A stretch of DNA of 64,000 nucleotides from Brachypterus glaber (GCA_958510825.1 OY294054.1:7480191-7544190), one strand, 5' to 3'; shown: positions 31,888 through 44,605, counted from the stretch's first letter. Notes: generated by a model not told the origin, from the letters alone. Numbers and translations are program-made.

Positions 31888-33700
31888 GTAACTAAAACTG
31901 AATCTGATAACGAAAAAATTTAACTCCACCCCCGCTATGGTAAGGGGGTAATTATATTTAAATGTTTACAATATTTTCGTGAAAATTTGTATATAGGGGT
32001 TTTTGGTGTAGCTAAAACTGAATCTGATAACGAACAAAATTTAACTCCACCCCCTCTGGGTAAGGGGGTAATTATATTTAAATGTTTACAATATTTTCAT
32101 GAAAATTTGTATATAGGGGTTTTTGGTGTAGCTAAAACTGAATCTGATAACCAAAAAAATTTAACTCTACCCTCGCTGTGGTAAGGGGGTAATTATTTTT
32201 AAATGTTTATAATATTTTTGTGAAAATTTGTATATAAGGGTTTTTGGTGTAACTAAAACTGAATCTGATAACGAAAAAATTTAACTCCACCCCCGCTGGG
32301 GTAAGAGGGTAATTAATTATATTTAAATGTTTACAATATTTTCGTGAAAATTGGTATATAGGGGTTTTTGGTGTAGCTAAAACTGAATCTGATAACGAAA
32401 AAAATTTAACTCCACCCCGCTGGGGTAAGGGGGTAATTATCTTTAAATGTTTACAATATTTTCGTGAAAATTTGTATATAAGGGTTTTTGGTGTAGCTAA
32501 AACCGAATCTGATAAAGAAAAATATTCTCTCCGCCCCCTCTGTTGATAAAAAAAAATAACTCCAGTAAGGATATAGGGGTTTTTGGTGTAGCTAAAACTG
32601 AATATGATAACGAAAAAAATTAACTCCACCCCCGCTGGGGTAAGGGGGTAATTATTTTTAAATGTTTCCAATATTTTAGTGAAAATTGGTATATAGGGGT
32701 TTTTGGGGTGGCTTAAACTGAATCTGATAACGGACAAATTTTAACTCCACTATTTTTGAGAAAATTGGTATATAGAGGTTTTTGAGGCAGCTTAAACTGA
32801 ATTCGATAATGAAAAAAATGTTAACTCCACTCTCGCGGAGGTATGGGGTAATTATTTTTTAATGTTTCCAATATATTCGTAAAAATTGGTATACAGGGGT
32901 TTTTGAGGTAGCTAAAACTGAAACTTTTTATTCTAAATCCACCCCCGTGGGATGGGGAGGGGGTAGGTTTGTAAAAATTGGTACTGGGGTTTTTGAGGTA
33001 AATCAAATAATAAAAAATACATTTCACGGGCGGAAGTGAAAAATAGAAAAGCTTTTTTAATGGGCTGTGTATTTTTAAATGTTTTCAATATTTTCGGAAA
33101 ATTTGCATAGGAGTTTTTGAGGTCGACGGAACTGCATTTGAATATTTTTTTAACTCCACTCCCGGGGGTGATTATTTTTAATCGTTTGCATTTTCGTAAA
33201 AAATTTTATATAGGGTTTTTGAGGTAGCTTAAACGAAATCTGATGATAACAAATCTATCTCCCCCCCGAGGGGCGGAAGGTAATTATTTTTAAATGTTTA
33301 AAATGTTTTTGTGAAAATGGGTATATGATAATATTTTTCTAATTATACTCTTCGGGGGTGGGAGCTAGTTATTTTAAGTATTCACAAAATTTTCGTGAAA
33401 ATGGGTATATAGTGGTTTTTGAGGTCGCTGAAAGCGAATCAGATAATTTTCTTTTGCTAAAATCACCCCCGGGGTAACTATTTTTAAATGATTATACTTT
33501 GGTGAAAATTATTATATTTTGAGGTGGATAAAACTGAATCTGATAATAAAAAAATTCTAACGATGGTTTGGTTTTTGGGTAAACCCCTTGGGGTAGGGGG
33601 CAATAATGTTTATATATTTTCAATGTTTTTGTAAAAATAGGAATATTAGGGTTTTAGAGGTAGCTGAAACTGATTCTAATAGTAAAAAATCCATCTCCAT

Positions 33701-34244
33701 GGTAAAAAATGGTATTTTTTTTATCTGACAGTCTGGGCCGTCAAGAGAAAATCGGGGCCCGGGGGGTAATAACCTACGGACCCCCACCCGGTCCCCCAAA
33801 AAAATCGGCCCCCAATTTTTTTTACCTCCTGAAAAATTTTGATGACTAAAAAAAACTCTTCGCCCCCATTCGGCCCCCCTCATAGACAAAAAAAAAGATT
33901 TAGGATTTCGATTGAAATTCGGGCCCCCACTGAAAAAATCCGGGGCTCCTCAGAAACTTCGGGCTCGGGATGAAACACCCCTTGACTCCTCCCTCGACTG
34001 GCCTGTTGGCAGCTACTGCGTAGATGAGGGGGGGTAATGGGAATAATTACCCTACCATAGGATAAAATTATATGTTTTTTAATGCATTATTATAAGAAAA
34101 AATATAAATTTGTCTTTTTATCATTTTTATTCCTGGAAAAAGTAACCAAGATCTTGGTATCAGAGCCGGCCTTTGTATGAATCAACCCCCTGCTTCAGGG
34201 CGCGAGCCTAGAGTGGCGCCGTCGAGGGGCGCTTTTTTTATCAT
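33701..34244. other. Diverged C-rich sequence
   Basis: No gene. Blocks of C and G runs (for example 33,770-33,890) resemble frayed foldback or satellite sequence. TGGTATCAGAGCC at about 34,155 matches a plant-type initiator tRNA primer site but without LTR context. Confidence 0.4.
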
Positions 34245-34585
34245 CTAACAAAGCTTTTTTTTTTCTTTTTCAAGGGTTTTTTCTCTTTTTGGCTAGGGGG
34301 TGAAAGTTTTGGTAGAAACCGTCAGGGACAAAGCTTTTTTTTTAGGGTGGGGCGCCAAGTCTGGGTACAAATCGTCAGAGACAAAGCTTTTTTTTGCTAG
34401 AGGTGCCAAGTTTTGGTAAAAAGCGTCAGGGAGAAAGCTTGTTTTTTAGGGTGAGGCGCTAAGTCTTTCCGTCAGGACAAAGCTTTTTTTGCTAGGTGCG
34501 TCAAGTTTCGGTAGAAACCGTCAGGGACAAACCTTTTTTTTTAGAGTGATTTTTTTTGCTAGGGACGCCAAGTTCGAGGCTTGCT
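34245..34585 (+). repeat. AAGCTTTTTT-containing tandem repeat
   Basis: About five units of 55-70 bp, each with CGTCAGGGACAAAGCTTTTTT and either GGGGCGCCAAGTCTGG or GCTAGGTGCGTCAAGTTTCGG. Two unit types appear to alternate. Copies are diverged. Confidence 0.75.
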
Positions 34586-35721
34586 TCAGGGCGCCGAAAT
34601 GCAAAGACCGGTCCTGCTTGGTATTACCCCTCCCCATAGAAAAATATATCTACGCCCTTGGCTGGCAGTGTGTTTTTAAATGTTTAAAAGTGTTCGTCAA
34701 AACTGGTGTATAGTTTAGTTTATTAGTTTAATGTCGTTCAGGGACCTTATACAAAGGTATTTTATACCGTATTAGACAGATATAATACAAATGATTTTGA
34801 AGTGCTTCAAATCCATGTAAGCCATCTTCATTTTCAAAAAAGGTTATTCCTGTTCCTGTATACCTGTTCGAGATATTGTAGCCTTTTGCGAGCAATGGCT
34901 TTGTAGAAGCTGATTATTTTTTCAGCCTTTTCTGGTACCAGAAGCACCATGTTGCTTCTGAGCCTAGACGACAGGTGTTGATTTCAGACTTGCCCATTTG
35001 TTTAAGATGATAAATGTTCCGACTTGCTGAGATCAAGTATCTTTCTTGTTCGTTCAGGTTCATATTTTATGAATATTTTGGCCTGTCTATCCTAAACATA
35101 CTTTAGATCTCCTGCTTTCACAGCAGGGCTCTGGGAGAACAAACGGGTCGCTTGAATCTCTTAGGGTCGCTGACACCCGCTGTTAAACTTAACTGACCTA
35201 AAATTTTGACATATTGCATTTTTTAGAACTAGTAATTTAGTTGTACTGTCGCTCTCTATTTTTAATTTAATAATAATAATTTAATCTGCCTTTTATGAAA
35301 TGAAGAAATCATCCATTTTTTTGTAAAACAAACTAATTTGTAGTTTAGGTAATTTCAATATTGATATTTATCGGAGGTGGTTTCACGTCTTCCGTTAAAT
35401 TTCAATATATTGAGAAAAAATCTCAATGTATCTTTTCAATATTGTTTTCAAAGTGATCATGTGAATAGCAATTTTTCAGTTGACGTAAATGACCTTGCAA
35501 TTTTTGTCAATATTGGCACAAATTTCAATCTCAATGGTACATGTGAATAGGCCTGATTAGTACCGCCCTTTGCATGACGCCGAGTGAATCCCCTGCTTGC
35601 CTAGAGGAGCGCGCGCCGATAGGTTGTTGGTGTTCTGTGGGTTGTCAAATTTTTACCAGGGGAAAAGCTTTTTTTTAGTCATTAAAATTTGCCCCACGGG
35701 TAAAGTTCTTTTTAGAGGTTA
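34586..35721. other. Mostly non-coding spacer
   Basis: Apart from the LINE remnant at 34,838-35,070, no gene is seen. 35,566-35,640 (TGAATCCCCTGCTTGCC...GCGCGCGCC) weakly resembles 34,170-34,235. Confidence 0.4.
34838..35070 (-). pseudogene. Remnant of a LINE C-terminal region
   Basis: On the minus strand a short coding trace reads SRNIYHLKQMGKSEINTCR and, after a frame break, KAEKIISFYKAIARKRLQYL. This pattern, H-x-K-x-MG...CR then KIISFYKAI, resembles the end of LINE proteins with an RNase H domain, where a Cys/His box is followed by a helical tail. No RT or endonuclease is nearby, so only the 3' end survives. Confidence is limited by the short length. Confidence 0.35.
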
Positions 35722-36383
35722 AGACTTTTTTTTAGTCAACAAATTTTGCAGGGTAAAAAGTTGAAAATTTTCTCTCGCGTTTCCTGGCTTCCCAGTGAGC
35801 AAATAACGTCTTATTAACTTCTCTGGGATGTAACATTCTAATTTAAAAATACACGACAGTCTCCCGCAAAACGTCTTGTTGAACGCTTGTGGTTCGCCCA
35901 TACAGTGCGAAATGTCCAGCTTATTTGCACAATGGGGTTTTTAAGGTCGCTAAAACTGGATCTTAACATATTTGTGTCAAATCAAATCAATCAAATCAAA
36001 TCAAATCAAATTTATTTCGTGCGGTTCATAAATGTTTACACATGTCAATATTATACGTATATATGTAGTAAATATAAATATTACAAGATAATAATAAATA
36101 AATAAAATGACGAAATATTTAAAAACTAATTCTAAAACAGTTTAAAATTTATAGTTTAAGAATTCGTCCACCCTGTAAAAGGCCTTTTCTATGAGAAAAG
36201 TTTTTATTTTAACCTTAAAAGAATTTAGAGGAAGGTCCCTACAAGATTGGGGAAGATGGTTAAAGAATTTTGGACCAAAGTAATTTGTTCCAAATCTATT
36301 ACATTCCAATCTGATACAGGGCAGCCTAATTAAAGATGAGCTTCTTACGTTGTAGCGATTTAAGACAGAAATTGTATTGAATT

Positions 36384-38222
36384 TTAAAATGTGTTGTTTT
36401 GTATATACAAGGCAAATGTATATATATATAAAGACAAAGTAGTTAAAATTTTGAGATCAATGAATTTCTGTCTAACATCCTCACGATAACCTCTATTTGT
36501 CATGACTCTAATTAGTTTGCGCTGTAAACCAAAAACCCTTTCCACCCCCGATGCATGCCCCCAGGCTATCAACCCATAGGACAGTTTTGATTCGAAAAGT
36601 GAAAAATATGCAATCCTCAATACGCTCAAAGAAACCATTTCCACAAGAGACCTAAATAAAAAAATATTTTTCGACAAGGATCTTGACAAGTTATCGATAT
36701 GAGTTCCCCAATTTAAAAACGGGTCAAAGTACAAGCCTAGATATTTAACACTCTCTGGATTTTCGAAAGTTAGAGTTGCTAGGGGTCTATATGTAAAAAA
36801 ATGTTGATTGTTTTGTTTGTGTTTAATAAAAGCTTATTTGCAATGAACCATTTGAGAGACCCTCCTCCATTTGCACCTCAGCTTGCTCTAGCTCTATATT
36901 ACTCGATACAATATTAGCATCATCCGCAAAAAGTAAGTTTTCCCAATTTGGCAGTGCGGATTTTAAATCGTTTACAAAAATCAAGAAGAGTAATGGCCCA
37001 AGTACAGAGCCTTGGGGCACCCCTGCCTCAATTACTCTCATAAACGAAGTTTTCCTATTTTGGGAGACATACTGTTTTCTGTTACTGTTACTGAACGAGT
37101 CAAAATTATAAAATTCAAGTTTTTTTAGGAGCTCTGGATTAGGGACACAGTCAAAAGCTTTCATTAAATCGCAGAAGGTTTGGACTCCACATACTCACCC
37201 ATCCCCTGTTTTTCAGTAATCAACTCAAGAAGTCTGATGATTGCGTCTTTTGTTGATCTATCTGCTCTAAATCCATATTGATGCTCATAAAACAAATTAT
37301 GAGCCTCAAAATTTTCAATAATTTGATTTTTCATTTTTTCAAATATTTTTGACACCGTTGGAACTAAGGAAATGGGTCGAAAGTTATTCGGAGTTAAAGA
37401 GCCTCCCTTGTGTATGGGAATAACCTTTGCAATTTTTAAAGCATCTGAATATACACCTTCATCAATACAGTTATTTATTAGTTTAGTAAGTGGTATAATA
37501 ATTATATTTTTAACACTATTAATAATATATGAAGAAATATTAAAGTGGTCCATGCTTTTTTTGTTTTTTAAATTGTCTATACTATCCCTGACTTGATTGT
37601 TAGTTACATTCCTAAATTTAAAGTTGGGAAACTCTCTATCTTTCCTTAGAAAAGTGTCAAAATCATTGTCAAAAACAAGCTTTGACTCTGATTTAGGCAA
37701 GTTTTCGACTAAAGTTTTCAATATCAACAAAATAATTGTTTAGTAAATCTACATGTAAATCCGGATCTTTACTTTTACTTTTTGATTTTCTATTTGTATT
37801 TATTTTATTATATTTGTATTTATTTTATTATATTTGTATTTATTTTATTATATTCCAGTAAGAATTGGGATTATCGCCATTTTTTATAATATATTTACTG
37901 TAATAAGTTTTTTTTGCTCTTTTCAGCTTTATATTCTCTTTTAAGCTGAATAATATACAGCTTTAGACCCTCAAACGGCAAGTCATTATGTAACTCCGAA
38001 TAAAAATGTAAATTTTCCCTCATTTGATATGAGTGTAGCATTAAACCACTTACATTTTTTTGTTTTGTAAATTTTAACGTTACGTTTTACTATTGAGAAA
38101 GCCAGATTAATGCCACTGCTCAAAATATTTATAAATTTATCAAATTTGGTGTTAATATTATATGTATTTTCACTTACAAAACTCCAGTCTACTTCCTCAC
38201 GTTCTCGATATAACCTTAACAT
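36384..38222 (-). pseudogene. LINE W ORF2 reverse transcriptase
   Basis: Several frames in order. 38,222-37,986 links from the endonuclease. 37,730-37,164 has VIPIHKGG, NNFRPISLVPTVSKIFEK and YGFRADRSTKDAI. 37,164-36,823 has MKAFDCV (first catalytic Asp region), AGVPQGSVLGPLLFLIFVND and the active-site FADD. 36,734-36,384 is the C-terminal thumb-like region (NWGTHIDNL, SYGLIAWGH, LQRKLIRVM). A 20-bp unit is repeated three times at about 37,794-37,853. Confidence 0.85.
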
Positions 38223-38289
38223 ACCTTCATCAGATACTTTACGGCTAAAAATGGTCTCATTCTGAACTGGAATTTTTCTTACATCAAAA

Positions 38290-38917
38290 CTTATCTACAC
38301 TGCCCCGTGGTCTGACAGACCCGGATGGTATACATTTGTGAAATAAGGTTCGCTGAAATTAATCAAAATGTTGTCTATGCAATTATTATATCTGGTTTTA
38401 TCAGTAATAGTAGGCCTAAAACAGAAAGAACGAATTAAATCAGAAAATTTTTGGGATTTAGTATCACTAGTGTGGAATCTTAAGTTGAAATCTCCAGTTA
38501 TTATAACTTTTGTCTTAATTTTTTTGATTTTATTTAAAAGTTTTTCCATGGCTGACATAAAAATGTCAAAATCACCAGCATCCTTAGATTTTGGAGGCCT
38601 GTAAATTGCTATTATAAGTAATTCTAGTGATTTTGATTCCACAGCAGAAAACTCAACATTTTTTCAACACTGAGACCATCTATTGCATGTGAATGAGTAA
38701 AGTCTAATTTATTTTTGCACAAAATCATTGTTCCTCCACGAGTAAATTTTTTCCTACAAAAGCTGGAAATAACATCATATCCAGGCATCAATAATTGGCT
38801 CCTTTCTTCATTTGTTAGATGGTGTTCAGTTAGGCACACTACCTCATTACCCTTATCAAGAAAAAGTTCGAACTGGGTAAGTTTATTGCGGACGGACTGA
38901 ATGTTTAAGTGTGACAC
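38290..38917 (-). pseudogene. LINE W ORF2 endonuclease
   Basis: Exonuclease-endonuclease-phosphatase fold, N-terminus at SHLNIQSVRNKLTQFE. Motifs: CLTEHHL, then after a frame break near 38,630 IAIYRPPKS, IITGDFNLRF and PGLSDHGAV. These are the usual catalytic blocks (N, E, Y, D-x-N, SDH) of LINE endonucleases that nick the target DNA. Confidence 0.85.
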
Positions 38918-38939
38918 TTTGAAATTAAAATCTTTTACC

Positions 38940-39907
38940 CCTATTTTGCCAGCGAAATCTCGGTTTGGTTTTTGACTTGAACCTAGACACTTCTATGCCC
39001 TGTGGCCATAAGTCTGAAACTAAAATTTCTACACCTACTTCAGCAGCCATTTTAAACGAGTTAAATTTTCCTGCAGAATTAGCTTTTGCACATAAAATTC
39101 TTTATTTGGGAACTTACTGTTTAAAAAGCTCTTAAGTTTATCCTCAGTATAGGCAGTATTATATTTTAATATATAATAATATTTCGACTCTTTTGCTCCC
39201 AGGTGTTCTTGCATATTTGCGGTACCTACTATTTTAGTTGTGCTTGGATCTTTAGGCGGATTTTCATTTTTGTTTTTGGGTAACGAGGATGATTTTGCTT
39301 GTTCCACTGCATTTTTAACGTGTTCGTCGGTAATTAAAGTTTTTTGTTGTTGTGTCACTTTGTTTAATATCTTGGTTATGTTTTGTTTATCAATTGTTTC
39401 TGCCGACAACGTCTGATGTTTACTGGTAGATGGCACCACAGTATTTAATAAACTATTAGAACTCTGCTTTGGAAGTTTGTTGATAGTAGATTTCTGTATT
39501 TCACTGTTTATCGAATTTTGCAATGACAGGCAATGATCTTGCATTTTTATTTGTTGTTTTAAACATTCGATGTTGTCCTTAAGATTTTCAATTATGCTGT
39601 CCTTATCTTTTATTATTTGTTTTAAGTAAAAGATTTCAATTTTTGAAGCAACTGAATCACCTGAATTTTTTGGGATCAATTTTACACTTTCTTCTTTTTC
39701 AGGAAGAACTTCACTTGTTATCTCACAACACTTTATGTAGTTTTTGTTTATAAATTCAATTTTTTCATTGGTTAAAAGTATTTCACTACATGATTTATGC
39801 ATAAATAAGTTGCAGTTTATGCATTTGGGGCCTGATTTAGCTACAGCTTTACATTTTTTGCAATTATTTGCGGAGCACTCTTTTTGGTTGACTTCACTGT
39901 CGGCCAT
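38940..39907 (-). pseudogene. LINE W ORF1 with PHD-like zinc finger
   Basis: Starting MADSEVNQ at 39,907, the protein opens with a Cys/His finger (CKKCKAVAKSGPKCINCNLF, then MHKSC) of PHD type. A coiled-coil-like stretch follows (IKDKDSIIENLKDNIECLKQ), then a Ser/Pro/Lys-rich linker. The main frame stops at 39,035; related sequence (VEILVSDLWPQGI) continues in another frame to about 38,940. Such ORF1 proteins bind RNA in CR1-type LINEs. Confidence 0.7.
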
Positions 39908-41261
39908 CTTATTATTTCATCCACCCCCCCGAAGGCACAGACACAGTTTTTTTTTATTACAAAAGTGAGCTTATCTCACTGTATAATTTCTATTATTTCT
40001 CCAAAATAAAGTATTTTGACATAAAAACTATTAAAAAAGCCTGTAGTTGAACCTAAAATACAAAATTTGGTTCGGATTTTTTTTGAAAACCGTTGTTCCT
40101 ATTGAAATCTATATTTATTACAAAAAATCTAAAAAAAAATACATAAAAAAGTTTGGGCCAAAAATGTGTTAAGCCTCACATATTCTGCCCGTCTTGGCAC
40201 GCCTCTGGATAAATTAAAAAAAATAAATTAACTTAAACTTATTGCCATTATTAATACTAGTATACATGCAAAAGCTCGTCGCTATAGCTTAACCTAGCGA
40301 GTCGTGAAGTCAAAATGCATAGCAGAGTACAATAAGTTAACAAATTCATATTAATTTTATAAAAATGTTTAATATGTTGCCAAACTACTACATTACCAAA
40401 GAAAATTATATAAATAGTATAAAAATCCCCTAACGTTTTATTTAAGTAAAAGAAAATAAAAAAAAACTTCTGAAAATTAGGATTTAGTTGGGCTCTTTAA
40501 TAATCCAAATTTAATTTTATAGACTTGTGCATGGTGGCTGGGTATTACTTTTACCAAGTTAAAAAAAAATCTACCTGGCCAATCGTTTTTTATTTGCAAT
40601 AAAATGTCACGTGAAGACTTTTTTTTAGTCAACATAATTTTGCAGGGTAAAAAGTTGAAAAATTTCTCTCGAGTTTCCTGGCTTCCCAGTGAGTAAATAA
40701 CGTCTTATTAACTTCTCTGGGATGTAACATTCTAATTTAAAAATACACGACAGTCTCCCGCAAAACGTCTTGTTGAACGCTCGTGGTTCGCCCATACAGC
40801 GCGAAATGTCCAGCTTATTTGCACAATGGGGTTTTTAAGGTCGCTAAAACTGGATCTTAAGATATTTGTGTTATAAATCCACCCCCTGAAGGCACAGACA
40901 CAGTTTTTTTTATTACAAAATTGAGCTTATGTCACTGTATAATTTCTATTATTTCTCGAAAATAAAGTATTTTGACATCAAAACTAATAAAAACTATTAA
41001 AAAACGCCTCTAGTTGAACCTAAAATACAAAATTTGGTTTGGATTTTTTTTGAAAACGGTTGTTCCTATAGGAACCTATATTTATTACAAAAAATCCAAA
41101 AAAAATATACATAAAAAAGTTTGGGGCAAAAATGTGTTAGGCCTCACATATTCTGCCCGTCTTGGCACGCCTCTGGATAAATTTAAAAAAATAAATTAAC
41201 TTAAACTTATTGCCATTATTAATACTAGTATACATGCAAAATCTCGTCGCTCTAGCTTAAA

Positions 41262-42640
41262 TGGTACAAGAGTTATTAATAGACATGGGATTTTAGGGAG
41301 TCGTGAAGTCAAAATGCATAGCCGGGTAGAATAACTTAAAAAATTCATATTAATTTTATAAAAATGTTTAATGTGTTGCCAAACTACTACATTACCAAAG
41401 AAAATTATATAAATAGTATGAAAATCCCCTAAGGTTTTATTTAAGTAAAAGAAAATTAAAAAAAATAATTCTGAAAATTACGATTTAGTTGGGCTCTTTA
41501 ATAATCCAAATTTAATTTTATAGAATTGTGGCATGGTAGCTGGGTATTACTTTTACCAAGTTAAAAAAAATCTGCCTGGCCAATCGTTTTTTATTCGCAA
41601 TAAAAGGTCACGTGACGTTTTCAACTTGTGATTATATCTTAATGGCCGTGAAAGCTTAAAATCTAAAAATTGTGATCAAATAGACAAATTAAAATTAATT
41701 TTGTATTTTTTTACTTACTTTAATTATTAAATTGTCCTTGCTCCTCATCTCCTTTATGGGTTTTTGCTCGGGTTTTTTACAAAATGTGCAGTGTAAAATA
41801 TTGCGGTCTGGTTCTGGATAATCTTCAATCCACGATTTAACCGTATTAAGTAATGATTTTATGAACATTTTATTAAGGGATTTAACTAATGAAATGAACG
41901 GTGAAAAAGAAAAACTTAGATCAAAAAAATAAATTATTCGCATTGCTAAGATAAGTCAAACGAAATGACTCAATTTACTTGCAATAAAAACCTTGTTTCC
42001 GCATGCGTGTGATTCTAACCAATAAAATAAAGTACAAGGTACACGCTTGATCTTACACATCTTGTGTTCTGTGATCTTACATCTCACTTATTTCGTCGCA
42101 CGTTTCTTTTAGATCTCTGCAGAGTACATGCTTATAATGAGTCCAAATAGATTTCACCTTCAAGTCTCTCAATAAAACACAAAAAGATTTCGTCGGTAGT
42201 TTGTTTTTTTCTACAAACGCTATATGTTTTAGTTGTGTAATTTTTGTATTTTATTTATATTTTATTTATAATATGAAAAACAAAAGATTTACGTAAAAAT
42301 AATAATTTCGAAGAAATTTTTAAAAACATTTTTCACAAGTTATAAACGTCACGTGAGCTGTTATTGAGAATAAAAATGGATTGGCCGGGTAGATTTTTTT
42401 TAACTTGGTAAAAATAATACCCAGCACCTTGTTACAATACTATTAAATAAAATTTGGATTATTTAAAAGTCCAACTAAATCATAATTTTTGGATCTGTTC
42501 TTTTTTTCAATCTTCTTTTACTTAAATAAAAATGTTTGGGGATTCATGATATTTATATACTTTTCTTTGCGAATGTAGTAGTTTGATAGCTTATAAAACA
42601 TTTTTATAAAATTATTATTAATCCGATGTCTAGTTATTAA
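41262..42640. repeat. Inverted repeat around an exon-like segment
   Basis: The end of duplicate copy 2 (about 41,310-41,633) recurs in reverse complement at about 42,334-42,630 (CCTGGCCAATCG against GGATTGGCCGGG; GGTCACGTGACGTTTTCAAC against AAACGTCACGTGAGC). The loop is about 0.7 kb. The arms are diverged by insertions and substitutions. Confidence 0.7.
41695..41943 (-). pseudogene. Exon-like frame with possible zinc-finger start
   Basis: An 82-codon frame from ATG 41,943 includes SLLNTVKSWIEDYPEPDRNI followed by LHCTFCKKP. The order W...D..ILHC..C resembles the start of BED-like zinc fingers found in hAT-related or CGGBP1-like proteins; His residues of the finger are not present. A consensus splice donor (TTAAA/GTAAGT) lies just before the frame end at about 41,722. 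It sits in the loop of the inverted repeat and may be a captured exon. Confidence 0.3.
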
Positions 42641-42659
42641 TTAAAAACCTTATTTATAT

Positions 42660-43378
42660 TACAATTTTAAAGAGCCGTATCTCCCTTAGAACTCATTTTC
42701 GGACCACCTTTATAGGAACTTTTTTTCATATTCTTTAGGTAGCCTCTTAAATTTCTAGAACTTATTTCTGAATAACCCTATACAGGGTGTTTATTAAGTA
42801 CGGTAGGTAACTTCAGGGTGTAATTCCTTACCGAAAAATAAGAAAAAAAATCCTATAAACATATGTCCTAAAACGACTCGTAAGGCAGCTACGCCCCTTC
42901 AGATGGGGTTCCAAAAATTCTATTTTTGTTTAATAACTCAGGAACTCTTTGTGTTATAGCAACCAGGTATTGCAAGTGATCTATCTCTTATAAGGCATAT
43001 CAGTCAATTGTATTTGTATGTAGTTACTTTAACCAGGGGCGTCCGAAATGGGGGGGACTTATCACTTTTTTGCCCCAAACTTTTTTCTAAGTAACTTTTT
43101 TGTGGATTTATTATCAGAATAGTATTCCTCAGGTAAATATACATAAAAAAGGTACTCTCGTAGTAATACCATAGGATTAACCGTTTTTTAGAAAATTTCA
43201 TTTGAACACGAAATTTCACGTATTGAAGACGAAAAATAAAATATTAAAATGTTGAAAACCTACATTTCAATAACGTAGGGTGAATGTAAATTCAAAACTT
43301 CATATAGAGGTACTTCCATAAATCTATACTAAGGGAGTTATGGTCTCCTAAAAATAATCCATTTTTAAAGGGCCATGG
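42660..43378. mobile_element. TA foldback family, right end joined to a left half
   Basis: 42,660-42,780 matches the right end of the TA foldback family (CGTATCTCCCTTAGAACTCA...TAACCCTA). From 42,783 (CAGGGTGTTTATTAAG) to about 43,378 the left half of a diverged member follows, ending at the AAAGGGCC midpoint. The two ends share one TATA at 42,779-42,782. LINE X begins at the midpoint. Confidence 0.6.
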
Positions 43379-43486
43379 TGGTATGGTTATGGTTATGGTT
43401 ATTAGGATGGAGGGTAGCTATCTATCTACACGCACTTAGACCACTTAGCTGGGCCCATTGTACTACCTCCCTTTGGTCGCAGTATA

Positions 43487-44605
43487 TTAGCCTCTCAGCC
43501 ATCCAATTGTTTGGATATATCTAGAAGGTGTATGGGAGTGATGCTGCTTATACTGGCCATGTGGAGCCAGTACTCGTCTAGCATGGGCCCTCTTACTAAG
43601 GCTAACGCTCGACAGTGGCATAACACATGTTCCGTTGTTTCTTCTTCCATATAGCATCATCTGCAGATGGGGTCGACTAGCAGTCCCATGGTGTTGCTTA
43701 TTTAGTTTGCGGTGGCCTGTTACGATTCTCGCAAACTGTCTTAGGTAATCCCTTTTTAGTTGCATACAAAAACTTGCTGTCTTTCCACACGGAGTGGGAA
43801 GGGCTGCTCTTGCATGTTTACAGTCATTTCTCTTAATCAAATTACGGGTATGTTTTATGTGGGTTTCTTGATTATTAAGAGCTGTTTTAAAAGCGGCAGA
43901 TACAGGGATTATGGGCTCTTACCGAGCCCGAGCCTGCTCTTGCCAATCTATCAGCTTCTTCATTATCTACATTTCCATTATGTCCCTTTACCCATGAGAT
44001 TGTAACAGTATTAGGAACTGCCTCTTCCTCCAGGGATTGGTGACATTCTAAAACTAGCGTTGAAGTAATTTTGAAAGAGTTGATTGCTAGTATGCTGATT
44101 TCCCTTTCAGTTATAGTTCTCGCAGCATTAGTTATATCTATGACCTCTGCCTGAAAGACCGAGGCATGCTTGCCAAGGGAAATGCTTATTTCTAACTCTA
44201 AATCAGGGCAGAAGACTCCTGCGCCTGATCCTTCTGTTGTTTTTGAACCATTAGTGTACATGAAAATATCAGGTACGCTGTCAGTTTATTGTTTAGTGGA
44301 AGCATAAGCTTGGTATGATCTATTAAAGATATACCTGGGTGCAACTAGATCGGTCTGAGATTCAAGAATGGGAGCTTGTGACGAAAACTGTTCAAGAATA
44401 GACTCATGTCCAGTACGCGTTCCTCTTGCATTCCACGTACCATTTGTTTTCAGCCTAGGAGCTGTCTTTGCGGCCTCACCCTCAACAAAAAGATTAAGGG
44501 GAGGAATACAAAGCAGAGTCTCTAAAGCTGCAGTTGGAGTTGATCGCATTGCACCCGTTATACTCATAAGAGCTAGTCTTTGAGTATGATTTAGTTTCTA
44601 TCTTG
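43487..44605 (-). pseudogene. LINE X RNase H and C-terminal tail
   Basis: After the LINE Y site the reading continues QRLALMSITGAMRSTPTAAL (44,575-44,510 region), the usual link between RT and RNase H. RNase H follows at 44,261-43,887 (MYTNGSKTTEGSGAGVF, FQAEVIDITNAA, SWVKGHNGNVDNEEADRLAR). Of the usual catalytic residues, the first position reads YTNGS with Asn in place of Asp. The tail 43,840-43,487 holds LRQFARIVTGHRKLNKQ and a Cys-rich end. Confidence 0.8.

Larger units (their letters stand above)
30303..33700 (+). repeat. 120-bp satellite array (main array)
   Basis: About twenty head-to-tail units with the boxes CACCCCCGCTGGGGTAAGGGG, AATTATTTTTAAATG, TTTACAATATTTTCGTGAAA and TATATAGGGGTTTTTGGTGT. 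Units from 31,990 to 32,720 keep a clear 120-bp period and are most alike; those after 32,760 are diverged and often shortened. A TA foldback element interrupts the array at 30,590-31,729. Confidence 0.9.
35976..39917 (-). mobile_element. LINE W (CR1/Jockey-like), nearly complete
   Basis: A 3.94-kb non-LTR retrotransposon lies on the minus strand with ORF1, apurinic-type endonuclease and RT in order. Its 3' end at 35,976-36,013 is a (TTTGA)n tail. The 5' end lies within about 10 bp of the ORF1 ATG, so the 5' UTR is missing or very short. Ends are fixed by the empty site in the second duplicate (ATATTTGTG/...ATCCACCCC). Multiple frame breaks make it inactive. Confidence 0.85.
35722..41615 (+). 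repeat. Tandem duplication, first copy split by LINE W
   Basis: Copy 1 is 35,722-35,975 plus 39,918-40,613. Copy 2 is 40,614-40,875 plus 40,876-41,615 and is uninterrupted. Copies start AGACTTTTTTTTAGTCAAC and end GGTCACGTGA. Similarity is high over roughly 0.95 kb, with a small extra segment near 41,262-41,305 in copy 2. The second copy serves as the empty site for LINE W. Confidence 0.85.

Noticed and set aside
34150..34170. TGGTATCAGAGCC resembling an initiator tRNA primer site
   Set aside because: This form fits plant-type initiator tRNA, and there is no LTR or retroelement coding nearby; a chance match is likely.
36001..36105. Plus-strand frame of 72 codons across the LINE W tail
   Set aside because: It overlaps the (TCAAA)n tail and the LINE 3' UTR; no independent support.
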